Positions 47,788 to 60,877 are shown, counted from the first letter of the stretch. The stretch is 64,000 bases of DNA from Cryptomeria japonica (GCF_030272615.1 NC_081414.1:522845637-522909636), one strand, 5' to 3'. The notes: generated by a model not told the origin, from the sequence alone. Translations and numbers: made by a program.

Positions 47788-48528
47788 GGGGGACCCTCAT
47801 TTGTATATTTTTATCTTGGTTTATGCTAAGCAAAACTCTACCAATTTTTTGCCTCAACTAAGACTTTGAGCTTTGTTGTGAAAATTTGATGAAGCAAATA
47901 AAGAAAGTGATTTTATTTGATCCCAAACTTTGTGTTGTGTTTAAAATGAATTGCTTATATGAGTTAATGTTCTTACATTCATGACTTATATATGTTCTTG
48001 AATTTCTTGATATAGGAAGTATTTTTAAGCGGATTAAAGAGCTCTTGAATTATGAAAGTAGAATTTGTGCTCCTTGAATATTTGAGAAATTTTCTATTGT
48101 TAAGTAATTAGTAGTAGGCTTTGTATTGGTACTATTGCTTGTAATTTTTAGGATTATGGGATTGTACTTGAGGACTTTGAGCTGCAAGTTGAATTCCTTT
48201 TCATTGTGATAATTAGTTTAGTTGGTGCTATATTCGAGAAAGACTTTGTTCTTGTTTATAAAAATTGATATTGTTTGTTGGATAAATTCATTAATTTACT
48301 TAAGTATCAAAGTGATAGGGAAATTGTAACAAAGTGAAGGGAGAATACATTAACTCTGAAAAAAGAGAGTTATATGCCCGACACTAACCCACAAATTTAA
48401 ATTTCTTATTAATTAGAGGAGAGATTTGAAAGGGAACCTCCCCTTGATGAGAGGAGAGATTAATTTCTCAATATAGCCATGAGTGAATCATATATTTTGT
48501 CATTGGTATGCTAGTGACAAAATATTCA

Positions 48529-51213
48529 ATTTAGAAAAAGATTGCTAGATCATGGCTAAACCTTCAAGTCAAAATAGAATAAATTGCTGGTCCACAAAGA
48601 ATTAAATAAGAATATCATAACTGCACATAAGATCACTATGTGACTAGCATCTAGCCACCAATGAGGAAGGATAGAACAATCGTCTAGCTATCGTAGTAGC
48701 TCATCATGTGGTACGACCTAGTCACACATCCACACGACATGGCGGTGTGCACCTCAACATTACCCCGTATCACATCATCACGCAACATGGCAATACTCCA
48801 AGCGGAAAAGACACATAAAGGATGTATCCTGCATGGTATTGTATCTCATGGAAGAAGGCACGCACAAGTCACATCCCGCATAACGATTTACCTCTTAGGA
48901 TACTTGTCGTAAGCCAATAGTATACATGGCTAAGGTCCACCCACATGTCTACCAACGCCTGTTATTTGGTATCTCATGTGGAAATAACATACCTTTCATG
49001 AAGACAAGGCAAAAAGATCCTCCAAGATACACCATCACTATGCTCAAGAACTGCCATCAAAATGCTCAAATAAAAGAGAGGAATAGGCTGGCACACGTAA
49101 ACCTTATAAATTGGTTCATCAAAAATGGAAAGTATTGAGTACACCTTTAATACAGTTTCATTATATAACTATATTTTTCCTTGACATAGAGAAGCTAAAG
49201 TCGATTCACGCTGAAATTAATGGTATGTTGAACCATACTATTCAAGGAACGGTTACTTCTAATACTACCCCTTAACATACTGAATTACCAACAACATGAG
49301 GTTTGGTACTCAGTAGGGTAACAAATAAGCTACATCACATAAACATTACAGTTTCCAATACTCATAAGTAAACATATCCTCCATGGTTGATTACTTCACC
49401 ATCCCATGGGCACATATAGTAAGCACTGGTTTCTTACAATACACAATGAAAGCACCAGTACTAGTTTATTCACATTTACGAGGAGTACTTTTCAGTACAC
49501 TATCATCTACTCAAGGAAGGTTTTAATTATGCTTCCCACATGTGAATAACTGAATAGAATTTATTCTAGGTACAAGTACTACAATTCTTTACAATTCAAA
49601 ATTACATAAGGAAGTAACGTCATTCCTATATCTCTCACTAACTCCACTAAGCATTCATATTCACATTACTAAACATGCAAATTTTCTTTCCAAAGCGTAA
49701 GGCTTCCATCTTTCAATATGAAGCCAAAATGCAAAAATACAATTTCATATGCTTTATATACATTCTATTTAAATTCATGCATCCTTTAGTAGCATTCTAA
49801 ATAATCTTATAATCTAGGTAAAGAGAAGGGAAAGAGAGTTTGATAGTCAACCCATTTCATATATAAGCACAAGATTAACAAGATCACACAACATGATAAA
49901 ATTTTCTCTATATATGCCTATCATCTTAATTGAATGGTTTTCATTTCACTACCATTTTAGAAGAATGCCAATTGGCCTACATGACATTTCCAAATATTAT
50001 GGTTGCAATAGAATGTCCTAATTTTTCCAACACAAGAAATCAAGACAGATAATCTTTCGTTCATGCAAGACCTCTTGCAAACACTCACTACTCTTAATTA
50101 ATACGAAACATATCATAATCTGCAACTTTTCATCAAAAATCAAAGTATGATAAGAAGGTAAATGAGGAGCTATCAACTAAATAATACATATTTATGCATG
50201 CACATCAAACAAGCTTTTCATTTGCACTTTCTATTCACACTAAGTCAATTATATATATCCAAAAGCAATTTCAATGTAGCATTTTTAAAATAGGTCCTCA
50301 ATTGAGTCGGTATTATGAAACACATAAAACAATCTTTCATGGAGCACTTCAACACACTCTTAGCCACTATAGTATGTTCCCTTTTAATACATCTTTTACA
50401 AACAAGACAGTTTCACATAACCGCTATTCACACATTAATGCACATTACTTAAGATAGAAATTCCGTTATGTTACTCCTACAACACACATGGAGAATTTTT
50501 AATGAAAACATACAATTTCCTCCCAATAACCATTATGATCTTTTAAACCCATAGCCCTCTTATTATCTAGAAGCACATAAGCATCATAATCCTCACAAAA
50601 GGGTTCAAGAAGTCACAACCTTTCTCTCACAATTAGAAAACTTACATAAGAGATAAATACACATATAACAAGCATTTTAATTTCTATAGAGAAAGAGGAG
50701 GAAGGAAGGTAAACATTCAATTCACTACATCATAAGAACTCAACATCTACCATACAAGTCCTTCAAATTAACAACACCAAGCTAGATCATAATCTTAATA
50801 CAAGCACATTTCATACTTTCAGATTCAAGACAAGCACTGACCAACCCATTGGTTAATCTAAAGAGTACAGCAATAAAAAAGGGAGGTGCATACGACTCTC
50901 TCTCAGAATAAGAGTAATCATAGACCAAGATATCAATAAGCAAACAAAGCACATATAATCACTCAAAAGCACCAACATCAAGAAGGTGAAAGCAAGGTGG
51001 AAACACACACGTTACACACAATTAAGGTTTGCTTTAAAGAATACACAAAAGAATAGAACACGAGTCCTTAATATCTTCAAGATCCTATGCCTCGATAACA
51101 AGCATACAATATAAGGAAAATCATACAATATAAGGTCTAAACACCTCACACCAACTAAGGGCACAAGTGACACTAGAGATCCCAGTGTTTGCAACATTGG
51201 CTCTAATACCAAA
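48529..51213 (-). other. Element C internal region, part next to the 5' LTR
   Basis: About 2.7 kb with no gag, pol or other recognisable gene on either strand; ORFs are short and lack family signatures. It ends with a primer-binding site (51,199-51,211) next to the LTR. Confidence 0.7.
51199..51211 (-). other. Met-type primer-binding site of element C
   Basis: Read on the minus strand, the LTR end GGGGTAGTACA is followed by TTTGGTATTAGAGCC. TGGTATCAGAGC is the common plant site complementary to initiator tRNA-Met; this copy has one C-to-T change. Confidence 0.8.
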
Positions 51214-52391
51214 TGTACTACCCCACCAGGAAACTCCGAAGGGATAAAGCTAAAACACAAGAATAGAGTGCAATTTTTAAAAAAAAATTAAGCACAACAT
51301 AATGATACAATGATTTATCATATGTTCAGATAACACAATGGAAGACTCAAATAACACCTAAAGAGTTTCTTAACGTGATTACTTAAATCAACACTTAACT
51401 CGACTTAGAGATAAATTAGTTCAGTAGGTTAAAATTAGAGATAACATATCTAGGTTCATCCATTAAGGTTAAAAATATAGATAACATGATTAAGTTCATC
51501 CATACATGTTAATTAAAGAGGAAATAGAATAACACAAACATCACATAACACCGAAATGATATCGGAGTTCACCCCTAATGGGCTACATCTCCAGGTCTGC
51601 TCAATTGCAAGACCCCTCTGATAAAATAATAGGGTGAAGAATACATAAGGTTCACACCATTTACATCCTGCCATCAAGGTGTACATAAACCAATGATACA
51701 TATGACCACATTGGTCCAATAGATACATGAATGATGCCTGAATAGGAAAAGGATCCAACTGAACATAATAAGAAGCAAATACAAAGATCAACTGGAGCAC
51801 CCGCGAAACTAAGTCTTTGCAACCCACCATAAGCAACCCATGGTATAACATGAATATCAGGTTCTCACAAGGGCATAAAAAACAATAAATGACTCCACAA
51901 TAGTGCTCCTATCAAGGACAACACAAACAACACACTAGCGAACATAAGGGACAAGTGTCATCACATAACATGGTATGTTTACCATGGCAAGCCTCCATAG
52001 GTTCCGACCCCATCAACTGGGTTACCCTGGCAACCTTTCTTGAACCTCCGGCCCATCCAAGTCTCATGTGGACCCAACACATCCTTTCGTGAAGACAGGG
52101 TTGATGGTTTTCCATTTTAGGCCTTCTCACTACATGTCGAGTCTATACTAGCACTCATCCCATGCGTGAGGCACAATTATCTTACTTAGTGTTTTCATTA
52201 ACTAAACTCTCTAATATACTATTAGGCTATCACTTATTTAAACACACTTTCGATAGGTTACCCTACAACCACTTTGAGAGTGGCCCCCACTCGATAGCCA
52301 CTTTCCCATATGACACTAGACCATAATCAAACAAACTCCTAAACCAAGGAATACACTAGAACAAGCATACACAGTTTAATACGGTAGGAAT

Positions 52392-53468
52392 TGTATACAC
52401 CTAAAAATTGGCTATGAGCAATTAAATAAATATTTTATATTTATTTAATATTTATTCTTCTATTAAATAGTTAATTCAAAAAGATTAATTAATTTAATTC
52501 ATTTTTCATATCTTTCTATTAATTAATTCATTATCCTATTCTTCCGAATTAATTAAATATCTAATATTTAATAGTTATTCTCTTATCCTATAATCTCAAA
52601 TATTAAATAATTCTTAAATTATTTAATCCCTTATCCAACTCACCCTCCATCTCCACTTCATCTTCCCTTTGCCAACTCATCAAGCATGTGGCTAAAGAAA
52701 TTAATATTCCTTAAATATTAATTCATGATTTATCTTCAACCTCCAAATTAATAAAATTGTGTACGTACACATATTTCATAACCATTTCCTATATTCTCTC
52801 CAACACCCCTACATCTTAGGAAGGACTTGAGTCTACTTGTCCTACAATGCCTAAATTTCCTCCAACCATCCCTAGATTCTCTCAGTCAACAACCCAGTCA
52901 AGGTGAGATGAGTGACACTTGTCTTCTCCTTCCCCCTTTCTCTCAACCTTCACCTTTGCTTGTAGCCATTCAAAATTGCAGATCTAATCAAGACCGTTGA
53001 TCTAAGCCACATCATCTAATCCTCTCAAGGTCTATAAAATCAAGAGCTTCAGTTGAGAGAGTTAGTCCTCAAAAATAGTCTTCAAGCCAATCTTATGCAT
53101 CTGTGAGTTTTTGAAGCAAATAGAAAATATCATTTTAGTAATATAATCATATAGCATTATCATTTTAGCATAATCATGTAGCTTTACATATCATACTATC
53201 AGTTAACTACAAGTTATCAGTCCATTCTTCATATGCCATCTTGGAAGCCAACAATGCATTGTCTGAGAGCACACCATCTGCAACTAGGAACAGTGGAGTT
53301 AGGACACAATGAGACATAAATCATGAAGGTGAAATAATGTTTTATTTTAATATGTATTTCATGTAGTTTCATTGGTGGATTTTGGATTTCCTATATGCAT
53401 TTCCATTGTATTTTGTGAAACTAACTTATTACAGGTAACATTCTGAGGATGAAATTCAAGCTCACACA
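52392..53468 (+). mobile_element. Solo LTR D nested in the right LTR of C
   Basis: 1,077 bp starting TGTATACACCTAAAAATTGG and ending CTCACACA, flanked by perfect GGAAT repeats (52,387-52,391 and 53,469-53,473). The left LTR of C reads through the site uninterrupted near 27,332 (GTAGGAATACCCAC), giving an empty site. A TATA-like GGTCTATAAAATC lies near 53,030. Its start resembles the 3' LTR of element A, so it is probably a gypsy solo LTR of a related family. Confidence 0.92.
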
Positions 53469-54512
53469 GGAATAACCACTTGGCTAAACAAGTCTTCATA
53501 TGTGGTGCACTGACTGATGGTACTCTGACTAGGGACATGACCAGCTATGGTCGACCACATACCAACATTTCAACACTCACATAAAGGATATGATCGGATA
53601 CAAAACCATCACATGAAGATAGTCAAAACTTGAGATCAAGGACATAAGCAGGTACCCAAATCAACATACGACAATATCCAACAATCACAATCAAGGACTT
53701 GCCATTTCTTAATCAAATGTGAATACGGAAAATTAAACATGCATAGGCATAAATTGGAAGAGACAATCATCTTCCATATTGTTTAAACACTACAATCGAT
53801 CCAGTTTTCTAATTGTTTTAATTTAATTGCAAATTATCTGCCTTGTCTAGGTACATGTCGCTCATGGTTTACTAACTCACTATAGTTCATTTTGCATCAT
53901 ATAATAATTTAAATACTTCATCATGAGTTTTCAAACCATATCACATTACTATAATTAAATAAACATTAACTAGCTAAAATATGATATTTATTCTTCAAAA
54001 TAAAACATCATTCTCATACTTGTTCCAAACAGTTTATCTAAACTTATCTTTTCCAAAACCAAGACACTTTCCAGAAAATGAAAATATACATTAAAAAGAA
54101 CTATGGTAGATAATTATTTCCCAATGAAATAAAATTTAATCTCAGAAATTTCCAAACTAAAATATTATTTTAATTCCCAAGAATTTAACAAATAATATAA
54201 TATTTATTTTTCCAATATTTTCCAAATAATATAATTATTATTTCATTTCTTTGAAATTTACATAAATAACATAAATTAATTCCACCTTCCAAAATTTATC
54301 AAAAACATATGATAAAGACTTCCAAAATATCCCCATAACATATATTAATTTACTTAACGAATTTATATTTAAAGAAATAAAAATTTAATATAATTTAAAA
54401 CATATTTTAAATTAAAATTAAAATGTATATATAAAAAATAACTTTATATTTATACATTTTTATGCGGGCCAAAGCACACCACAAAAATGGAATACGCAGG
54501 GGGGAAAGGAGT

Positions 54513-54640
54513 TGCTACCCTTGGTAGCGCTGCTACCATACGGTAGCAGTCTGCTACCATTGGTAGTGCTACTACCATACGGTAGCAATCCGCTACCTTA
54601 CCTTTGGTAGCACTACTACCCTATGGTAGTAGTCTTCTAT
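54513..54640. repeat. Expanded GCTACC/GGTAGC inverted-repeat cluster in C right LTR
   Basis: GCTACC and its complement GGTAGC (or ACTACC/GGTAGT) alternate about nine times with short spacers such as ATACGGTAGCA. The left LTR has only one such hairpin (28,376-28,403). Every neighbouring pair can form a hairpin. The copy-number difference arose after insertion or during replication. Confidence 0.88.
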
Positions 54641-56229
54641 CATCCCACGTTGTGGGGTTTTCCTGCCACATGGGGGTAATATCATTTTTTATTTATTTAT
54701 TTTTTTAAAACTTTAAAATAGAATACCTCCAAATAAAGAACAGTCACAGAATGAGCCAAAAAGGTAACAATTTCCAGAACTTCATGGTTTTCAAAATATT
54801 TACATCTACAAAATAACCAAACCGAGAAAAGGTAAAATTTTCCAACCAAACACCATATTTGGCAAAATAAGATTGATTTACACACATTTATTCAAAAAAT
54901 TTGCCAAACCCCAAACTAATTTCCAATTTAAAACCTAATTCTGAGAACATTCAATGGAGTTTTAAACAAAAATTCATCATGAATAGCCAACCCCAATATT
55001 TGGTTTTAAAAATAATTTGAGCAACCAAAATCTAATCTAATCTAGAGGTTGGGAAAGAAGGCAAGAAGGGTTTGAGTTTGTGATTTAACTACCACTCGTC
55101 CATTTTCCACAAAGTATAAGAGATTAACAACAACACAACCAAATTTCTTCAAAAGCCAAACAATCTCTATTAAACAAAGAAACCAAAGAGGTAAACAAGA
55201 ATCCTACCTCATTTAGCAATCCTGGGAAAGATTTGATGAAGAGCCCAACTTGCAAGCTCAAGAAAATCCTTCTTCCCCAAATGCCCAAAATTTTCATCCC
55301 CAAAAATATTTTCCAAACCTAGGTTAAATGGAAATTGTTTGACAAAAATTCATATATTTGGATTTAAAATACTTTCTTTCAAATAAAATGAAAAATAATT
55401 CTTTTAAAACAATTCAAATATGCAACAACTTGCTTTTCTTTTAAAAAATGATTTTCTCAATTAACTGAAACTAACATTTCTATTTCCAAAATGCCAAGGA
55501 GGATAAAATATTTCTATTTTTGAATAAAATTTAATCTTTCCTTTCAAAATGTATAAACTGAATAAATTCATCATTTAAAAATAACCATTTAATCAAACTT
55601 GCTACAAACATGAATAGAGAAATTCTTATAATGATTAATCGCACAAAGGGGTCCTATTTAATTTAGTCTCTTAATTACTAATGTGTAAAAACACATGTAA
55701 TCAAATTAAATGCTTAGGATTAAATACTCAATTTTACCACATACAAAACATGCAACCCAAGAAAGCCAACTAGATACACGACCCGCATACCCTACCGAAA
55801 GGGAAAACTGACAGATGACAGACGACAGACGACGCTCACTTGAGCATGACTAGGGTAAAACGAGGGTCTTACGACTATCTAATCCAATCTTTAAGGACCA
55901 AAGAGGTACACTCAAACCTACTAATCTAGGTGGAGATGAACCTCATACCTATGCGGTATTGTACCTGCAATCTCCTGCAACCATGAGTCACATAAGCATA
56001 CATATACATATTTAATTAAAGTGTTACCCTGAGATTAATAACACGAATCAGGAGAACAAATAAACTTACATAAGAATCGATGTGAAAGCACATTTATAGG
56101 TATGCACAATGATCATTATATCTGACTATAACAATACAACATGGTAAATCAACCATCCAAGAAGGCCACCTAAAAAGTCAACCAAGGTCAAACTGGGTTT
56201 TAAAATCTGATTAGGGCAGGGGTATTACA

Positions 56230-58287
56230 TAGTGATATTATTTTTCAAGAGTTTTTCTAATTCCATGTATGGAAGATTCTCTAATACAATTAATTTTGTA
56301 ATTTTTAATGGTTTTAATTATGTGTGAATATAAGTGTTAGATCATACATCCTCATTGAATACATTTTATAAATGTAATAAATTGATAGAAACATATTGAT
56401 ATAAAATGAGATTATTCAATACAATATCCTTGTCTTACATATGGTATTACATCTATGTAAATGATTGTTAAGGCATGTGATAGACTTGTAGTGTCACAAA
56501 TTGCACCTTGTCCCAATTTCACACTTATGCATTACACTCAGTGCATTTATTACAAAACCTATGATCAAGATTTCATGATTTTGACTACATAGACAATAAT
56601 GTTGAAGTGTTTGCATCTTGTGATTTGATTTTTGGAAAATATTGGTCAAATAGGATTATGGTGTGCATATGTCTGTGTGGCATGCTATCATCTCAAGATA
56701 GATTATATGATTCAAACAAGATTAATTTGTACATTTTTTCCTTTACGTGTGACACAACAACCAAACATGCTTGTAATGTCTATTACTGCCCATTCCTAGG
56801 AATAAAACCCTTTTCCTTCTTCATTTTGATATTCTTGAATAACCTTTTTCAACTTGTCTTACTCTCTTTCTCTCACACAATGAAGCTTTGTCGATTTTAT
56901 TTAATCTCTTGGGCACTCACAATAGCCAAGGCTCCTCTCATTCCAAACATATTACGTCTACTATCTCAAGAGAGATGTTACAATTACTTGTAACACTCTC
57001 TTGCATGTCATTTTACAATATTTTATTTTATTATTATATCATCTCATTGTGTTGTCATTTTCTTGTGATAGGTATATTGTCCTCCAAAATGGGTTTTATT
57101 TCTATCACACATCTATTTTCTCTAGCTATTGGTGGAGGTGGAAACACCAAAGTGGGGGTTTGACTGAGGCAAACCCCTATACAAGGTCCAACATTTTACT
57201 ATCTCCATGTGTGCAGGTCTGGCATATTGAGATCTTCTATCTAGGATCTTTGTGGTTGCTTCTTTGTAGATGACAACACATGCATACAAATATCTTCCTG
57301 ATGTATTGGCATTTGCTTATTGAGTAAAAACCACACTTGCATAAACATTCTAAAATAGTAAAATGATCAAAGTAATTGTATAAATAATAGACCTATATTT
57401 AAGAGATGGGACTAAAAAATAATTAAATAATAAACTGATTTTATAAATTAAGAAAATTTGAATACAATACTTAACTTAGGATTTTGATGATAAAAAGTAA
57501 TTCTAGTGAAGGAAGAAATATATTTACCAATATGTTAAAAATTAAGTCTATGACCAAATGTGTGTCTTAAATTCTACAAGTTGATTATGTTTTATGCTAA
57601 CTTAGAGTTTTTATTCACCCCTTGATTCAGAGTGGTTTGAGGAAGTCCCAGAGCAGTCCAGAGGTGACAAAACTGAGAAAAACCAAAAATCTATTTTTTA
57701 GTATTTTCTAGGTTCTAGTAATTTTTTTTTTAGAGGTCTTCAAAGTAGAATTTGGGTTCATAATTTTTGTCACCCCATTAACTTGACAACCAAAGGAATG
57801 GTGTTAAGAGACCAACATTAGTTCTCTTTGAGACATTTCCAACAATGTAAGTAGTTTTGAAATCCAACCACCAAGAAGGAAGTTATGACCCCGCCAAGTT
57901 GGGGTATCCAAATTCATAGGTTTTAGAAAAAATGTTATTTTATTTATTGTTTTTATTCCCCAAAACTCTTCATTTTGGATTTGTTAGAATCTGGAGAATT
58001 TTGGGATTCTAGTTGGATGTTTATAAACTCATTTTGGATAATCTAATGGTGACTTTTGATGCTTACAACTCTAATTTTGAGTTTTACAACTATCCATTTT
58101 CTTACAATAATTATAGGTTTCTAAATACCTTGTATTGTTAACTAAATTGTTTATTGAATTCAGATTATTCATATCAGAGTGGGTATGCTCCTGTATGTCA
58201 CATCACACATGGTCTATTTATTGAAGGTTGAGATTGGAGACACATAAACCATCAATTTATCTTCTTGTGAGGCGCAACCGACCAAAG
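56230..58287. other. Spacer right of element C
   Basis: No supported gene. ORFs between 56,607 and 57,273 are hydrophobic and show no family signature. A hairpin GGGGGTTTG...CAAACCCC at about 57,154-57,177 is followed by GTGTGCAGGT. A similar arrangement occurs inside LTR E at 59,590-59,650, so part of this may be a decayed LTR. Confidence 0.45.
57326..57620 (+). repeat. Dispersed repeat, copy 2 (also at 17,347-17,628)
   Basis: Colinear with 17,347-17,628 over about 280 bp, ending at TTTTTATTCACCCC in both. The flanks differ, so these are two copies of one interspersed family rather than a long duplication. Confidence 0.75.
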
Positions 58288-58906
58288 ATGTTAGACCCAG
58301 ATGCAAACTCTATTGAAGCCATGGTGGAAGAAGCCCTGAAAAAATAGAGAGAATAAATGATGATGCAATTCTCTCAAATCCTTCAAAATACTCAACAATC
58401 AGGTGAAGAAGGAAAACCTTTTAGTAGTCAAACTCCTTTCAAGGTGTAGGTAAATTTTGACATACCAAATTTAGAATGTAAAATTGATGTAGATGTTGTG
58501 GATGGATGGTTGGCAAAACTAGATAGATATTTCTCCATGAATAACTTTTGAAATGCTAAAAAGATAACATTTTCTCTCCTCAAAGATGAAGCACATGTGA
58601 AGCAACCATGGGAAAACAAACTTAGCTCAAAGAAGAATAATTCTCTAACATATGAAGAGGAAGAATTTGTTGGAAGAATAGATGAAAATCATACATGGGG
58701 GGAATTTGTGGAATTCATCAAAGAAGAATACTTCCCTAAAGACACATACAAAGAGAAATACATGGAATGACAACTGCTTTGACAACAAAGAGACCAAACA
58801 ATGTAGGATTATACTAATAAGTTCCATGCTTTGTCAGCAAAGCTTGGCATCCAAGACTTAGAGAAGCATTGGGTGTCGAAATATCATAGCGGTTTGCATA
58901 GTGTAG
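58288..58906 (+). pseudogene. gag: Gypsy gag relic interrupted by LTR E
   Basis: The reading gives VNFDIPNLECKIDVDVVDGW, LAKLDRYFSMNNF, KKITFSLLKDEAHVKQPWE, TWGEFVEFIKEEYFPKD, QQRDQTM and DYTNKFHALSAKLGI. This is the standard gag core of plant gypsy elements (the part leading to W..F...F). About half a dozen stops replace Gln, Arg or Trp codons. It stops at GLHSVVS, where the E LTR begins. The rest of this element is not seen. Confidence 0.75.
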
Positions 58907-59945
58907 TGTCATAAAATTGCACCCCTTGCAATTTTGATCATGTTTTAGGCCCTTTACCTTGGTGAAATCATCTCCTATGCTTGATCGGTACCCATCTATG
59001 CCTCCACCATGGAACTGGGCCTCATTTCCACACTTTGCAACTTGTTTAGACCCTATTTTGGGCCCCAAAAATGGGCAGGACCATGGAGTGGCACCCTAGT
59101 CCTCCTTAGGATAGGGGTGCCATGCCCTTGTCCCCCTCCTTTGTGTGGCCCGAAAATGGGTCCATCTGACCCTTGGACCTAATTTTCTTCTCAGGGACTT
59201 AAATCCTTTGATGTCAACCTTTAGTGAGATGAAAATAATTCTCCTAAGCAAGTATAAAAGGGTATCTAGTCCTCTCATTTGGCATAAGGATAATAAGTGA
59301 AATTCAAGTGAAAATTCTTCATCAAGAATTCAAGTCTTCAAGAATCCATCAAGTTCTCTTCTTCATGTGTCTCTTCATTCATCCATTGGAGCAACATTAC
59401 AACATTCATTTGTAAGAATGTGTGTGTGTTAGGGTTTTTTCATGTTACATGCCATTTCATACAACACATGATTACATTAAAGAAGCAAAGCAATCATCAT
59501 TAACAAATTGCAGATCTACAAGGTATACACTTCTATTATTTACATTTCAGCATTTGCAATTACTTTCTTTCAAAGTTGATTCCTCAACCGGGGTTTGACT
59601 AAGGAAAAACCCTATCCACAACCCTTCTCCCCTTCTTTTATGTGTGTAGGTTATAGGTGCGCAGCTATATTTACATATTTTGACTTCATTTACAGAGGTG
59701 GAAAAACCATTTTTCTTTTCCACATAATCAACAAGTCAACTTTCCAATTTACAAAAGAGGGTAAATCACACTTCAACCCTTGCAATCCACTTGGAATTCA
59801 CATCCTTATCTCTCTATGATTTGGATCTATTGGATTCAAGCCCCTCTTTTGAATGTAAAGTTCTCCTAAGTGAAAAACCATCCTAGTGACTTCCTTTCTC
59901 TCTCCTAGGTGGGGAGTCACTAGGGTTCAATTTTTCCACTTTACA
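58907..59945 (+). mobile_element. 5' LTR of element E
   Basis: 1,039 bp starting TGTCATAAAATTGCACCCC and ending CACTTTACA, followed by a primer-site-like TTTTGGTGAACCCGAC. A TATA box TATAAAA is at 59,253-59,259. It cuts a gag relic, so it is younger than that element. Its 3' partner is not in the window. The left flank is TGTAG. Confidence 0.75.
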
Positions 59946-59948
59946 TTT

Positions 59949-59964
59949 TGGTGAACCCGACATC
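59949..59964 (+). other. Primer-binding site candidate of element E
   Basis: TGGTGAACCCGACATC begins three bases after the LTR end, as expected for a tRNA primer site. The tRNA was not assigned. Confidence 0.55.
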
Positions 59965-60877
59965 TTATACATTAGTTTTGATTTCTCATTATTAGATCTG
60001 ATTAATTGCAATTTGGATTTCAAATTTTCAATTCCAAGTTTCATCTATTTGCCTATTTTAGAGGTTAATTGCATAAAACCCCTAATTTTTCATTTTGAGC
60101 AAATTAAGCTTGTGAAGTGCAACTTTTTAATTGTTTGTTTCAAATCTGATTTTCATCTCAAAATTGCAATTCAAATCTACCTTTTTATTCTAAAAATTCA
60201 TTGGTTAAATAATAAAACCCTAATTTTTAAGATCTTTCTATTTTCAACCTTTGATTGTAAATTTGACCAATCTAGACATCCCCAAATCAAGTATTTTTTT
60301 GGATTCTGCAATAATATCATAATACCTATCATCCCTGAAAATTTCAAAAAAAGTTGGTCAGACCGTGTGCACTTTCGCCACGGTCCTCAGCTTTTTTCCT
60401 AAAATTTTGGGAGATTGTTATGATTGTATTTAATAACCTAAATGTAGAAGATTGACTGATTTTATCGATTTTTAATTCCTCTAAACTCGAAAATACCTCC
60501 AAAATTCAAGTTTTCAAATTTCAAGAAAATTTCTAAAATTAAGAGGTTAATTATAAAATGCCTTGATTTTAAAATTTTTGTTTTTGTTAATTTTAAAATT
60601 AAGTGGTCTCCCTTGGCCCTAATTTTAAAATTCCAATTTCCTTTGATTTATTATTTTTGGAAATTGTTTCATTTTCTCCCTCCAACAAAGTTCAAATTGT
60701 TTAATCATTATTCTATTAAATTTTGCATTATTCAATTTTTGTAAGCTTTGTTCCCATAATTCAAAATTTAAATTTCAAATTTGCAAATAAAAATTCCATT
60801 TTTACTCTATTCAATTTTCTATGCATGTATGGGGTAAACATTATTAAATGACATATGAGTTTCTTGTTTGATCATAA
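59965..60877. other. Leader of element E
   Basis: Untranslated, A/T-rich sequence between primer site and first ORF. The ORF at 60,013-60,402 has no recognisable protein features and is not called. Confidence 0.45.

Larger units (their letters stand above)
30622..48528 (+). mobile_element. Element B: gypsy retrotransposon with ~6-kb gene-bearing LTRs
   Basis: Two direct repeats (30,622-36,643 and 42,751-48,528) flank a 6.1-kb interior with gag, protease, archaeal-type RNase H, RT, gypsy RNase H and integrase. A primer site lies just after the left LTR. Each LTR has a palindrome array, a ~1,200-codon ORF and a TATA box near its 3' end, so U3 is about 5.3 kb and R-U5 about 0.7 kb. It sits inside element C. 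In one 120-bp stretch I compared (36,061 on and its partner) the LTRs differ at about 5% of sites, so the insertion is not recent. I found no 5-bp target duplication at these ends, and the start may be truncated. Confidence 0.88.
42751..48528 (+). mobile_element. Element B right (3') LTR
   Basis: It aligns with the left LTR from TGTCCTCGATTTCAG to AAATATTCA. Differences include loss of part of the first and last palindromes, an extra palindrome near 43,043, a 2-bp deletion in the ORF near 44,840 and a deletion of about 145 bp in the ORF at 46,347. The LTR start could be as early as 42,607. Confidence 0.85.
26102..56229 (-). mobile_element. Element C: LARD-like non-coding LTR retrotransposon hosting nested elements
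   Basis: Two LTRs (26,102-29,964 and 51,214-56,229) share TGTAATACCCC-type inverted ends. The flanks are TAGCG and TAGTG, a 5-bp target duplication with one transition. Orientation is minus: a purine tract TAGGGGGGAGGA (read on the minus strand) abuts the left LTR, and a Met-type primer site abuts the right LTR. After removing nested element B, only about 3.3 kb of internal sequence remains and no gag or pol is seen in it. LTRs near 4 kb with a non-coding interior fit the large retrotransposon derivatives (LARD) described in plants. It must have moved with proteins from another element. Confidence 0.85.
51214..56229 (-). mobile_element. Element C right LTR (5' LTR)
   Basis: It starts TGTACTACCCC and ends GGGGTATTACA on the + strand. 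It is 5,016 bp as it stands and about 3.93 kb without the nested solo LTR and its 5-bp duplicate. Otherwise it aligns with the left LTR, except for a palindromic expansion at 54,513-54,640. Confidence 0.9.

Noticed and set aside
56607-57273. Three overlapping hydrophobic ORFs
   Set aside because: No family signature, overlapping frames all open, AT-rich context; probably chance ORFs in old LTR sequence.
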